39,183 bases of DNA, from assembly GCA_902984215.1 (NCBI GenBank), contig CADWAF010000229.1, forward strand, positions 1 through 39,183, written 5' to 3'. The notes under the pieces are model-generated. The model was not told the DNA's origin, ran no database searches, and saw nothing but the letters and a program-made list of their open reading frames with translations. Both the position numbers and the translations under genes were made by a program. This DNA comes from Willaertia magna. Lineage: Eukaryota; Heterolobosea; Eutetramitea; Acrasida; Naegleriidae. Shown here piece by piece: positions 30,611 through 39,080 of the stretch; within the stretch, counting starts at the first letter, position 1, and each line of letters opens with the position of its first letter.

Positions 30611-32398
30611 TTACTCTACCTTCATGACTCTAATTTCTCCATAAGGAACATTTTGTTCAACATCTATTAAACCTTTGCTCTTTAAAACTAACGTTTCATA
30701 AAAACATTTTGCAGCAATATTTTTCTTTCTGCCCCTAATCATATCTGTTAATGATAGTTCATCACTTTCAGTTCTCTTAAATCCTTCTTGAAGCATAGCT
30801 AAAATTCTTAAAGTACGATCAGTAACACCAACTGGAGAAGGTGTCACTAATCCTGGTGTTGTTATTTCTTCAGGTGTCTTAGTTGCTTGTTCTCTTAATT
30901 CTTGTTCAATTTTACGTTGTTCAGTAATAATTTCTAACTTTTCAGTTTCTGTCAAAGGTGTCTTTTCTTTTCTAATATGTGAAGAAGTTACTGTCTCAAT
31001 TAGCATATTATTTACATCTTCTTCTAATGATAAATCTTCAATCATTGGACTTACTTCACCACCCATTGTTTTACGTCTACTAGGAGCAGTTACCTCAGTA
31101 ACTGGTCCAGGTGTTACTTCAAGACCACCTAATCCCTCAATACCTCCAATCTCAATACCAAGATGTTCTTCCAATACAGGTGTTACCCCAGTTAATTGTT
31201 GTTCCATTGGTCCTGGTGTTGTAGTTGTTGGAACTACAGGAGAAACAACAGGTGAAATAGCTTGAGCAGGTATTTCAATCTCAGTTGGTGCAACCTTCCA
31301 GTTTGGATTATCTAAGGATTTATTGAATAAATCTAAAAAGCCAGAAGGATAATCAAATCCGAAAGGTATTGATCTCCAAATATCTTTTGGTGGAGCTTTT
31401 TCTTTCTTTTCATATTCTTCTCTTGTTGCAGGTGCCTTTTTACGAGTAGTTAATAAATCATGATGTTCCTTTACTCTCTTAGTAAAATGTCTAGATTCTA
31501 ATGAAGCAGGTTCATCATATTGTAATTTACCATGTCTCTTTCTCTTCTTTGGTTGTTCTTCCTCAACTGTTGGAGGAACTTCTACTGGAGGAATGCCTTC
31601 CGTTGGTACAACTTCTGTAGGAGGAATGACTTCTTCTTGGAATGGAATAGCTTCAAGACCACCCAATTCAGTAGTTGGAGAAGGAACTTTAGTTAATTCT
31701 TCTGGAAGTAATTCAGGGAAAGTAATATTAAATTCAGGTTCAACACCACCAACTGCAGTTGAAACACCGGAAATACCAGAAGGTATAGTTTTCGTACTTG
31801 CTGCTCTTTGAGCTTCTATTGAACCTGGTTCTGGAGTTTTTAATGGAGCTTGTTCTTCTAAAGCGATAGGAGCTTGTTCCCCAATTAAAACACCTTTAGC
31901 CTCTGTAATGCTAGGTTCAACAGATTCTTCAGTATACCAAGTATCAAAATCAGTTAAAGTAATATCTTGAATTCTACTTTGCCAATCTCCAACTTCTAAA
32001 GTAATAGTTGCGGCATTAGGTAATAAAAGTAAATCTAAATCAGTAACTTCCGGTAAAGTAATTTGATTTCTATTAGCAGTAGAATGTTGTGGAGCTAAAG
32101 TAATATTTTCATCTGTAGTATCTCTAGTTTTTAATTGTAATTTAATTTTTGTTAAAGTTTCATTGCATTCGGCAAGAACGTATTTAACTTTTCTTGAATA
32201 GATTTTAACAACACCTAATAGTAAATGACCATTTGTTCTTAAAGCAATAGGAACTTGAGGATCAATGATACCTTTAACAGATTTACGTAAATCAAAACTT
32301 GCAATTTGTTGCTTGGTTAGTTTTTTGTCCCAGTGAGCTGCTAACCAAACGTTTGCTAAAGGTCCTTTCTTTGTAAGAATAAACTCTGAATAAAACAT
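30611..32398 (-). CDS. RAD21: Cohesin kleisin RAD21/SCC1 (Rad21/Rec8 family)
   Basis: 595 residues. The N-terminal Rad21/Rec8 domain is clear: MFYSEFILTKKGPLANVWLA, HWDKKLTKQQI, then VPIALRTNGHLLLGVVKIYSRKVKYVL, which binds the SMC3 neck. The C-terminal winged helix is LSLTDMIRGRKKNIAAKCFYETLVLKSKGLIDVEQN (about 548-585), which binds the SMC1 head. Between them lies a Pro/Glu/Thr-rich disordered linker. Residues 193-198, SIEAQR, fit the S-x-E-x-x-R pattern of separase cleavage sites. I favour mitotic RAD21 over meiotic REC8 because of the overall fit, but the sequence alone does not settle this. An E2F-like site is 142 nt upstream of the start. Confidence 0.88.
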   Translation of the reverse strand: MFYSEFILTKKGPLANVWLAAHWDKKLTKQQIASFDLRKSVKGIIDPQVPIALRTNGHLLLGVVKIYSRKVKYVLAECNETLTKIKLQLKTRDTTDENITLAPQHSTANRNQITLPEVTDLDLLLLPNAATITLEVGDWQSRIQDITLTDFDTWYTEESVEPSITEAKGVLIGEQAPIALEEQAPLKTPEPGSIEAQRAASTKTIPSGISGVSTAVGGVEPEFNITFPELLPEELTKVPSPTTELGGLEAIPFQEEVIPPTEVVPTEGIPPVEVPPTVEEEQPKKRKRHGKLQYDEPASLESRHFTKRVKEHHDLLTTRKKAPATREEYEKKEKAPPKDIWRSIPFGFDYPSGFLDLFNKSLDNPNWKVAPTEIEIPAQAISPVVSPVVPTTTTPGPMEQQLTGVTPVLEEHLGIEIGGIEGLGGLEVTPGPVTEVTAPSRRKTMGGEVSPMIEDLSLEEDVNNMLIETVTSSHIRKEKTPLTETEKLEIITEQRKIEQELREQATKTPEEITTPGLVTPSPVGVTDRTLRILAMLQEGFKRTESDELSLTDMIRGRKKNIAAKCFYETLVLKSKGLIDVEQNVPYGEIRVMKVE

Positions 32399-32993
32399 TT
32401 AATTAATTATTTAAATTATGTAAATTATTTAAATGTAAATTATATTATTTCTAATCAACGGAAAGTGTCAATAAATTCGAAAAAAAATTAAATGATTTAT
32501 CTAGTTTTTGACGCAATTTTTTCGAACGTTAAACAGTTCTTGGCGCAAAAAAATTCCAACATTTGCTGACCAAAAAATTGTTTGAGCGATTTATTTTATC
32601 AAAATAATTAAAATTTTAAAAAATTGTTTAATTTTATAGCTTTAGTAAACTATAATTACAAAAAGCGAAAATCATTAAAACTCCATTGTATAAACCACTA
32701 AAAATTATGCAGATTTTTGAATTCCCACCGGCCCTATAAAAAAACTCCAACAAAAACATAATTAGTCAATCTCAAAAACTTTATTTCTGCACAAAGCGGG
32801 CAATCGATCCAACACCTAAAATTGAAAAAACGAATGAAAAATTATATTTTGCAGGGAACGGCCCTACTTCACCAGCTGAAAAACAGTTAAATAACAAGCT
32901 CTAAAATGGTTTTGTTTCACAACAATTCAATTCAAAAAAAACAGTCAATTCGTGTAAAACTTTTAATTCACTCTATTATTCCAACAACTAAAG
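32399..32993. other. Divergent promoter region of RAD21 and the gene at 32994
   Basis: 595 nt, AT-rich. It contains the E2F-like site at 32540-32550 and a short GC patch near 32728-32735 followed by TATAAAAAAA. No ORF or tRNA is evident. Confidence 0.55.
32540..32550. promoter_or_regulatory. E2F-like site TTGGCGCAAAA
   Basis: Fits TTTSGCGCSAAA except at the flanks; it lies 142 nt before the RAD21 start. Confidence 0.4.
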
Positions 32994-33512
32994 ATGAACA
33001 GAGCATTACGTATTATCAGTAACAATAAAACTGCAATCTCAATGTTTAATAAGAAAGGCAGTAATTCCACTTTACTTTTACTAAAGGGTGTAACTCCACA
33101 ACAATTCAGAGCTTTACAAACCTTAAAAAAGAAGAGTAATCCAGGATTTTTCGATACAATCACTGGTCACTATGATTTAGATGGTTATAAATTAGATTGT
33201 AAACCATTTGAATTTAGAGAAGGTGATGCACTCTATTTATTTAAATATATGGGTGTAATTATCGTTTCTGTTCCAGCTGGTATGGCTTTGCTTTTTGCTT
33301 TCTTTGCTCTTTTCTGGTATACTATTGCTGACTCACAAGTCACTATCTTACGTTCAAATCCAAATCCATTCTTAGAATTAAAGAATGGTGAAGACGTACA
33401 CAAGACTAAAATTCCACTTTCACGTACTGTACCATATGGTTATTCACAATCATTGGATAGAAAGTTCTTATTCTATCGCGAATTAGAAGCAGCAAAGAAC
33501 CACAAGCTTTAA
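32994..33512 (+). CDS. Probable mitochondrial inner-membrane protein, unknown
   Basis: 172 residues. The N-terminus (MNRALRIISNNKTAISMFNKK) is basic and amphipathic with no acidic residue for 50 positions, like a mitochondrial presequence. One transmembrane helix lies at about 84-111 (FKYMGVIIVSVPAGMALLFAFFALFWYTI). Before it is GFFDTITGHYDLDGYKLDCKPF; after it is a polar tail with PYGYSQSLDRKFLFYRELE. Layout and size resemble small supernumerary subunits of respiratory complexes, many of which are lineage-specific. I do not recognise the family. Codon use is less AT-biased than in the neighbours, which suggests high expression. Confidence 0.6.
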   Translation: MNRALRIISNNKTAISMFNKKGSNSTLLLLKGVTPQQFRALQTLKKKSNPGFFDTITGHYDLDGYKLDCKPFEFREGDALYLFKYMGVIIVSVPAGMALLFAFFALFWYTIADSQVTILRSNPNPFLELKNGEDVHKTKIPLSRTVPYGYSQSLDRKFLFYRELEAAKNHKL

Positions 33513-33737
33513 TTCCAACCTCCCTAATTGTTATCTTATTAATTGCATATATCTATCTATTGTATATATTTTGTAATAAACGAAATTCATTTTAAACTTA
33601 TTCTTGTAATAACTGATTTTCGTAGAGTCTACCTTGTTAACTTAATATGTCAAACTATTTGAAGTACTAAATTTATAATTTATTACAATAATAAATTGAT
33701 TATTAATTTACAATAAATTTACATTTGCTATTACAGC

Positions 33738-34908
33738 TTAATGCTTCTTTGGTGCTTCTTTCTTATAAGTAGTTGGTTTTTTCTTATAACTTTTTGGTTT
33801 CTTATTCTTTTTATAAACATCATAAGGAAGACAAACCTTCTTCTTTTCTGCACAAACTGTCTTTTCTGCATATTTACAACATTGTTTCTTTCCACCTACA
33901 AATTGATATTTAGCACAAACCTTATATCCAGCAGATTTCTTAATACATTTTCTAAAACGTTTCTTTTGTGCACAAGTCTTTGGTAATTTCTTATATTGTG
34001 TACAATATGGAACTGATTTATATTGACAGCAATTTTCAACTTCCTTATGTTTTTCACAAACTCTAACTTTCTTGAATAAAGTCACAGAATTTGTTTGGTG
34101 TCCATTTAGTACAGAATCTAATCTTCTTCTTTGCTGAACAAACTTCTTCCTTAACGAATTTAGTACATCTCTTTTCGTGACCAGTCTTTTTACAGAATTT
34201 AACTTTTGCGTATTTAGTACATGTCTTTGTGGTAGTGTAAGCAGCACAAATTTGATGACATTTTTGATTACAAACTGCATGATAATAAACGTCAGTCCAT
34301 CCCTTATAATGTTTACCTTCAACTTTCTTCCAGCTCTTTAAACATCTACAGATCTTCTTATATTTAGTACAAGTTGTTGCTGAATTATATCTTGCACATC
34401 TTTGTTTATATTCACATTTAGTCTTTGGGAAATATGCATGTGCTGCACATCTTTCTTGTTTATCATATTTAGTACAGACAAAGTGATATGCATAATCTTT
34501 ACATGCTCTATTCTTTCCTTCATGTTTACAAGCTTGTTTCCAACCATATTTAACACAAATCTTTTCTTTTTGTTTCTTTTCACAAACTTGTTTATATCCA
34601 TGACCAAGACAGATAGTTTTTGGACCTGTGTATTTTGTACATTTACTATAAGTTTTATATTGTTCACATCTTCCTTTACCAACAGTTTTCCAGTTACAAC
34701 ATTCTCTCTTTGTTCCAACCCATTCATAATCACTACATTCACCTTTTAATGATTTAAATTTATGACACTTTTCATAACAATACTTTTCAGGTTGTTTTCC
34801 ATAGCCATCTGGTTTTTTGACAATTGGCTTCTTTGCAGTTCCATTGGCTAATGTGAAACTTAAAATTAAACCTAATAATACAGTGATTAATAATACTTTA
34901 GTACGCAT
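33738..34908 (-). CDS. Secreted Cys/Lys-rich CxKY-repeat protein with a frameshift
   Basis: The ATG at 34908 opens a clear signal peptide (MRTKVLLITVLLGLILSFTLA) and a Lys/Cys/Tyr-rich protein. The first frame ends at a TAG at 34063-34065 (281 residues). A +1 frame from about 34080 continues the same composition for about 113 codons to a TAA at 33738. The switch lies at a T3 run (34078-34080), so either a one-base insertion (real or sequencing) or programmed shifting. The repeated unit is C-[TAV]-[KR]-[YFW]-x5-C, for example KCTKYTGPKTIC, ICVKYGWKQAC, TCTKYAKVKFC and RCTKFVKEEVC, with occasional CC pairs. It is strongly basic and Tyr-rich. Secretion is supported; function is unknown. A cross-linked wall or matrix protein, or a membrane-active basic protein, are both possible. 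Confidence 0.7.
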
Positions 34909-35236
34909 TATTATTATTTGTGTTTTTTTTTTGTGATTTACTATGTTGGTATAATTTCTTGTAGTTTTATATTCATCGTATATATACTTTACAAAATCCA
35001 ATTCTGTACAAAACAAAAAATAAACTGTCAATCCAAAAAGAAAATATGGTTGTGACAGTAAAATATATACATTTTCAAAAACACCTAAATGATAAATGTT
35101 ACATTATCAGTTTTAAATTCCAAAACTATATAAACATAAGAAAAATATTTAAAAATATTTTTTTAATTATAAGGATTTAATTATTTAAATAAATTCAAAA
35201 AAAAATTTTACAAAAAAATATAACCACTTTCCAACA
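34909..35236. other. Divergent promoter region
   Basis: 328 nt, very AT-rich, with poly(A) and poly(T) tracts. It separates the CxKY-repeat gene and the aldolase-like gene. No other feature seen. Confidence 0.6.
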
Positions 35237-36665
35237 ATGCTTCCTTCCCTTCAACATTTCATCGGAAAATCTTTGAAACAACTTCCCACTCCTTGTCTAA
35301 TCATAGACGAAAAGGCTTATCAAAAGAATTTATTATTAATGAAGCAACAATCAACAACCAAAGTAAATATTAGACCACATTTCAAAGCTCACAAAGTATG
35401 TTGTTATTAAGCCAAATTTTAACAAATTTTTTTTTAAATTTTAAATTTTTTATTATATTTAATTTTAATTTTTTAAATTTTTAACAATTTTTTAGTGTCC
35501 CTCAATTGCAAAAGATCAATTAGAAAAAGGTGGCGCCATTGGTGTTTGTTGTCAAAAATTAAGTGAAGCTATTGAAGCTGTCAAAACTGTGGATGACGTT
35601 TTTATTTCAAATCAAATTGTTTCAATTGATAAATTAAAAATAATTAAACAATTAAATACAATTCCAAATAAACAAATTTCTTTATGTGTCGATAATGAAC
35701 AAGTTATTTCACTTATCGATCAAATAATGAGCGAGGACAATGAAAGCAACACTTTACAAAATACTTTACAAAATAATTTACAAAATAATTTACAATTAGA
35801 AAAAGATTACAAAAAGAAATTATCTCTTGTCGTAGAATATAACGTTGGACAAAATAGATGTGGCACAAATAGTCACGAAGAAACTTTACATTTAATTAAT
35901 TTTATTAAAAATAATTGTAAAAATGTTGTATTTAAAGGTTTACATTGTTACAATGGTGCAAATCAACATATTGTAAATTACAATGAAAGAAAAGAAGCTG
36001 TTAGAAAAGTAATTGAAAAGACACAACATTTAATTGAATATTTATCTAAAAATAATATTTTAATAAACTATGTAACTGGTGGTGGTACTGGAACGTGGGA
36101 ATTTGAAGCAGCGTCAGGAATTTTCACAGAAATCCAACCAGGTAGTTATCTATTTGGTGATGTTGATTATGGTAGAGTTTTTACAAAGAATGGAAAGAAA
36201 ATGTTTTCTTTATTAAAAGAAGAAGAAGAAAACTTTAACAAAAATTTAAAAGAAAGTGATGCCAATTTTGTACAAAGTTTATTTATATTAACTACAGTAA
36301 TTAGTAAGACAATTGAAAATGATAGATTTGTAGTTGATGTTGGATTAAAAGGTGTTTCTTTAGATAGTGGCGTTCCACTTTTAGAAAATTTAGAAATGAG
36401 AGAAATGTTAACTGATTATAAAGCAGGTGGTGATGAACATGGGATTTTTGAGGCATTGTTGGGGAATGAAGGATCTAAGGAATGGATTAAATCTAATATT
36501 AAAATTGGTGATGTTTTAAAGTTAATTCCAGGACATGTAGATCCAACATTTAATATGTATGATAATCCAACATTTAATATGTATGATAATGTTGCGTTTT
36601 ATGATTCAGAAAGTCAATTGGTGACGAGAGTGGAAGAAATTTCTGCAAGAGGACCTGGAATTTAA
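35237..36665 (+). CDS. D-threonine aldolase / D-serine dehydratase family PLP enzyme
   Basis: Two exons, 35237-35395 and 35496-36665, with a 100-nt phase-0 intron; 442 residues. Exon 1 holds PTPCLIIDEKAYQKN and RPHFKAHK, where Lys50 should carry PLP (fold type III, alanine-racemase-like barrel). Exon 2 has GLHCYNGANQHI, VTGGGTGTWEFEAASGIFTEIQPGSY and the metal site PGHVDPT. His400 and Asp402 form an H-x-D pair, as in D-threonine aldolase; D-serine dehydratases have H-x-C. This favours an aldolase that splits D-threonine to glycine and acetaldehyde, but substrate choice needs an assay. Directly after the metal site, PTFNMYDN occurs twice, from a perfect 24-nt tandem duplication. A second low-complexity stretch (NTLQNTLQNNLQNNLQ) sits near residues 138-153. 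Confidence 0.8.
36543..36590 (+). repeat. Perfect 24-nt tandem duplication in the aldolase-like gene
   Basis: Copies at 36543-36566 and 36567-36590 are identical and add eight residues (PTFNMYDN) right after the H-x-D metal motif. Identity at every synonymous position means the event is recent or an assembly artefact. Confidence 0.9.
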
Positions 36666-36795
36666 AGATTTTATTTACTGTGACGACTTATTTAAATATT
36701 TTGTAAACAATTGTAAACAGTTCATTCTTATTCTTTTGTGACATAAATATTGTAATGTTACATTGAAGTTGCCGTTAAGTTTACTTTTAAAAAAA

Positions 36796-37719
36796 ATGAT
36801 GCCAATGCCTTTTCTTAGAAGATCAGCTGGATTTATTAATTTAATAAAGTCACAAGAAGAAGATGCCAGCAATAAAGAAGATAATAAATATTTAAATAAA
36901 CAAAAAAAAGGATTATTTATTCATAGTTTAAAAGAAAGATTTGCAATGTTTATTGATAAATTAAAAGAATTTTTAATTTCATTAGTTTCACTAAATCAAT
37001 CTAAAATTCAAACAACTTTAAATCCTTTTTTATCACAATTAGATACGATTAATTGTGAAATAATTAATAACAATCATTACAATAATTTATTCGATAGTTA
37101 TGACATTTTATTTATTGGAAAATATGTAACATTTGAAGATCAAAAAATTATTGAAAAATTACAAAATTTAATTGAATTAAAGAAAATTACAATTGTATTT
37201 TTAAATGTTACAAAAGATGATTTATGTTTTCAATTAAATTATTTAAATCAAAATGTTACAATAAATAATTACATTCCAAATCAAATGTATCAATTAAATA
37301 ATTCATTATTACAAAAATTAATTATTAAAAGTGAAACTAATATTTTAAATGAATTTTATTTAAAACGTTTTTACAATAATTTTTTAGAAAATATTAATAT
37401 AGAAATTGAATATAATAATTATTTTAATAAAACGTATGTTACAGATGATTGGTTAAAATTATTACAAAATAATGATGGCCATTGTAATTTATTATTACAT
37501 AAAAAATACAAGATTTTATTAAGTAGCATTAAAGAAAATTTTTTTACAAACAGTAATAATTATTTAATTGGTGATTTATTTTATTATTTTGTAAAATTTT
37601 TATTATTTGATTATTCTGGTTATGGTTGCAAAAGAAATGATTTTAAAAACAAATTATTTAAGTGTGTTAAAAATTGTAAATTAATTGACTTGGAAATTCT
37701 TGCTGAAACAACAGCTTAA
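36796..37719 (+). CDS. Unknown Asn/Ile/Lys-rich protein
   Basis: 307 residues from the ATG at 36796; the frame opens at a TTG (36763) upstream. It begins MMPMPFLRRSAGFINL, a short basic amphipathic start that could target mitochondria. A Lys/Glu segment follows, then an alpha/beta-looking region (DILFIGKYVTFEDQKIIEKL, KKITIVFLNVTKDDL). No catalytic motif is clear. The extreme A/T codon bias inflates Asn, Ile, Lys and Leu. Its 3' end (from 37574) is partly duplicated near 38604 next to the second 5S gene. Confidence 0.45.
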   Translation: MMPMPFLRRSAGFINLIKSQEEDASNKEDNKYLNKQKKGLFIHSLKERFAMFIDKLKEFLISLVSLNQSKIQTTLNPFLSQLDTINCEIINNNHYNNLFDSYDILFIGKYVTFEDQKIIEKLQNLIELKKITIVFLNVTKDDLCFQLNYLNQNVTINNYIPNQMYQLNNSLLQKLIIKSETNILNEFYLKRFYNNFLENINIEIEYNNYFNKTYVTDDWLKLLQNNDGHCNLLLHKKYKILLSSIKENFFTNSNNYLIGDLFYYFVKFLLFDYSGYGCKRNDFKNKLFKCVKNCKLIDLEILAETTA

Positions 37720-37764
37720 AAAATACAAATAAATTTGTTTCATTTTGGTAAACAATTGTTAACA

Positions 37765-37882
37765 ATCTACAGCACTACAGGTTCCCGAGGAGTCTCCCAT
37801 CTCAGTACTAATGTAGTCTTATTGTGCTTAACTTCTCAAATCGGACGGGATGAGGTGCTTTCACAGTGGTATGGCCGTAGAT
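37765..37882 (-). rRNA. rrn5: 5S rRNA copy 1, probably degenerate
   Basis: 118 nt, minus strand, starting ATCTACGGCCATACCAC and ending CTGTAGTGCTGTAGAT. It shows the 5S landmarks: AAGCACC, AAGTTAAGCAC, TTAGTACTGAGATGGGAGAC. Against copy 2 it has four transitions. Two break pairs in helix II, one breaks a pair in helix IV, and one turns a G-U into an A-U in helix V. No T-run follows the 3' end. It may be a pseudogene. Confidence 0.85.
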
Positions 37883-37900
37883 ATTTAATGAAGTTAACCA

Positions 37901-38194
37901 ATGTCATCACTTTATGTAGGTAGTCCAAAATTTATTAAATTATCGCTACAGGGACAGTTGTCAGCAGATGCAGAAATCTCTGCTTTAAGAAATGTGAACA
38001 TTTACGCTGAATACAGTCAAGTAAAGGTAGAATTAAATCACACTTTTATTAATAGTTATATGGAAATTTTGGAAGAATTAATTTACATTATAAAAAACAA
38101 AAGTGATTTAACAGAAGATGATAAAAAAGAGCTACAACAACTACAAAGCCAATTAAATAACGATTTTTTTGACAAACATAATATTCCAAATTGA
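37901..38194 (+). CDS. Short ORF of unknown origin, possibly a gene fragment
   Basis: 97 codons (MSSLYVGSPKFIKLSLQG...). The composition is protein-like, with a helical Glu/Lys-rich second half. No domain recognised. It starts 19 nt from 5S copy 1 and ends 4 nt before another short ORF in a different frame, so the pair may be parts of a decayed gene. Confidence 0.3.
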   Translation: MSSLYVGSPKFIKLSLQGQLSADAEISALRNVNIYAEYSQVKVELNHTFINSYMEILEELIYIIKNKSDLTEDDKKELQQLQSQLNNDFFDKHNIPN

Positions 38195-38198
38195 TTAA

Positions 38199-38462
38199 AT
38201 GTTTTATGGGAAAGGAGTAAATAGTGACATCTTCCAAGCATATACAAAAATTTTTGACTATGTTGTTGCCAAGAGATACCTAGTCATGGGTAAAGTATTC
38301 TATCGTAGAGGTGACTTAGAGACCCACTATGTCAGGCATGGAGTAGCAGTAGATATTTGGAATGAAATGGTAGACAGCTTTGGTGACACGAAAAGGTTGA
38401 CAGTATCCGAGTTGTCATTTATGAAGAACAAGGACGCAATCATAAAGTTTGATAATAATTAG
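38199..38462 (+). CDS. Short ORF of unknown origin, possibly a gene fragment
   Basis: 87 codons (MFYGKGVNSDIFQAYTKIF...). Balanced, less AT-driven composition with Trp, Arg and His (YRRGDLETHYVRHGVAVDIW), which looks more like real coding sequence than its neighbours. No family recognised. It may be the end of a once longer gene. Confidence 0.35.
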   Translation: MFYGKGVNSDIFQAYTKIFDYVVAKRYLVMGKVFYRRGDLETHYVRHGVAVDIWNEMVDSFGDTKRLTVSELSFMKNKDAIIKFDNN

Positions 38463-38603
38463 ATATAAAGTGTAGAAAATTGTTTTTCGGTATTCCCTTC
38501 CAATCGACTACTAAATGAATTAACGTTGTTACAGATTACAAAAATCGCTTATACCAAAATGTTTCAAAATCTTTCATATATTTCTCTTGTCCGTTGTATG
38601 CCC

Positions 38604-38665
38604 ATTTATTTATTATTTTGTAAAATTGTCATTATTTGATTAAAAATAAATTATTTGAGTGGGTA
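38604..38665 (+). repeat. Partial duplicate of the 3' end of the 36796 gene
   Basis: 38604-38641 matches 37574-37612 with one gap and two or three changes, followed by a second match (38642-38660 against 37645-37663) after a deletion of about 32 nt. It lies before 5S copy 2, as the source lies before copy 1, so a block was duplicated and then eroded. Confidence 0.65.
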
Positions 38666-38677
38666 AATATAAATATT

Positions 38678-38683
38678 AAAAAA
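38678..38683 (-). terminator. Pol III T-run terminator of 5S copy 2
   Basis: Six T on the minus strand immediately at the 5S 3' end (AAAAAA on the plus strand). Copy 1 has no such run. Confidence 0.65.
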
Positions 38684-38800
38684 TCTACAGCACTACAGGT
38701 TCCCGAGAAGTCTCCCATCTCAGTACTAATGTAGCCCTACTGTGCTTAACTTCTCAAATCGGACGGGATGAGGTGCTTTCACAGTGGTATGGCCGTAGAT
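38683..38800 (-). rRNA. rrn5: 5S rRNA copy 2, intact
   Basis: 118 nt on the minus strand. CCACTGTG pairs with CACAGT-A-GG in helix II, CTGAGA pairs with TCTCGG in helix IV and GCTACA pairs with TGTAGT in helix V, all without mismatch. A T6 run follows. This is most likely the working gene of the two. Confidence 0.92.
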
Positions 38801-38805
38801 GCTAA

Positions 38806-38973
38806 GTAACCTTTTGGAAGGAATATGTTGTTAATGTGAACAAGAAAATTTTGGTGACTAAACAAACATTTGACTATGAAAGAGGAAAGCATTTTAAAAC
38901 GCGTTTGGAAAATTACAAAAGATTTCTTGCCAGTTATTACAAAGATCTCCTGAAAAACTTAATAATTTTGTAA
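38806..38973 (+). pseudogene. ATG-less coding fragment
   Basis: An open stretch of about 55 codons ends at a TAA. The residues look protein-like (TFDYERGKHFKTRLENYKRFL) but there is no ATG near its start and a stop lies just upstream. It may be the remnant of a gene truncated when the 5S block was inserted. Confidence 0.3.
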
Positions 38974-39029
38974 AGTAATAACCATTAAAGTTACAAATTG
39001 TAAAGTAAACAGATAATTAAAAACTGCAA

Positions 39030-39040
39030 TTTTGGCGCCA
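39030..39040. promoter_or_regulatory. E2F-like site TTTTGGCGCCA
   Basis: Same core as at 24459 and 27994; 40 nt before the ATG of the gene at 39081. Confidence 0.4.
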
Positions 39041-39080
39041 TAATTTTGACTGAAAAATTGACCGTTTGGAACAAAAAAAA

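Noticed and set aside
32790..32830. A tRNA-like B-box (GGATCGATTGCC on the minus strand)
   Set aside because: No matching A-box, anticodon arm or acceptor stem could be found around it.
34338..34749. Frames on both strands across the CxKY gene
   Set aside because: Both are shadows of the repeated Cys/Lys/Tyr codons.
35530..35541. GGCGCC within the aldolase-like exon, similar to the E2F-like core
   Set aside because: It is coding sequence (Gly-Ala-Ile) and lacks the T-rich flank.
37735..37923. A 62-codon plus-strand frame
   Set aside because: It is the complement of 5S rRNA copy 1, which explains its sequence.
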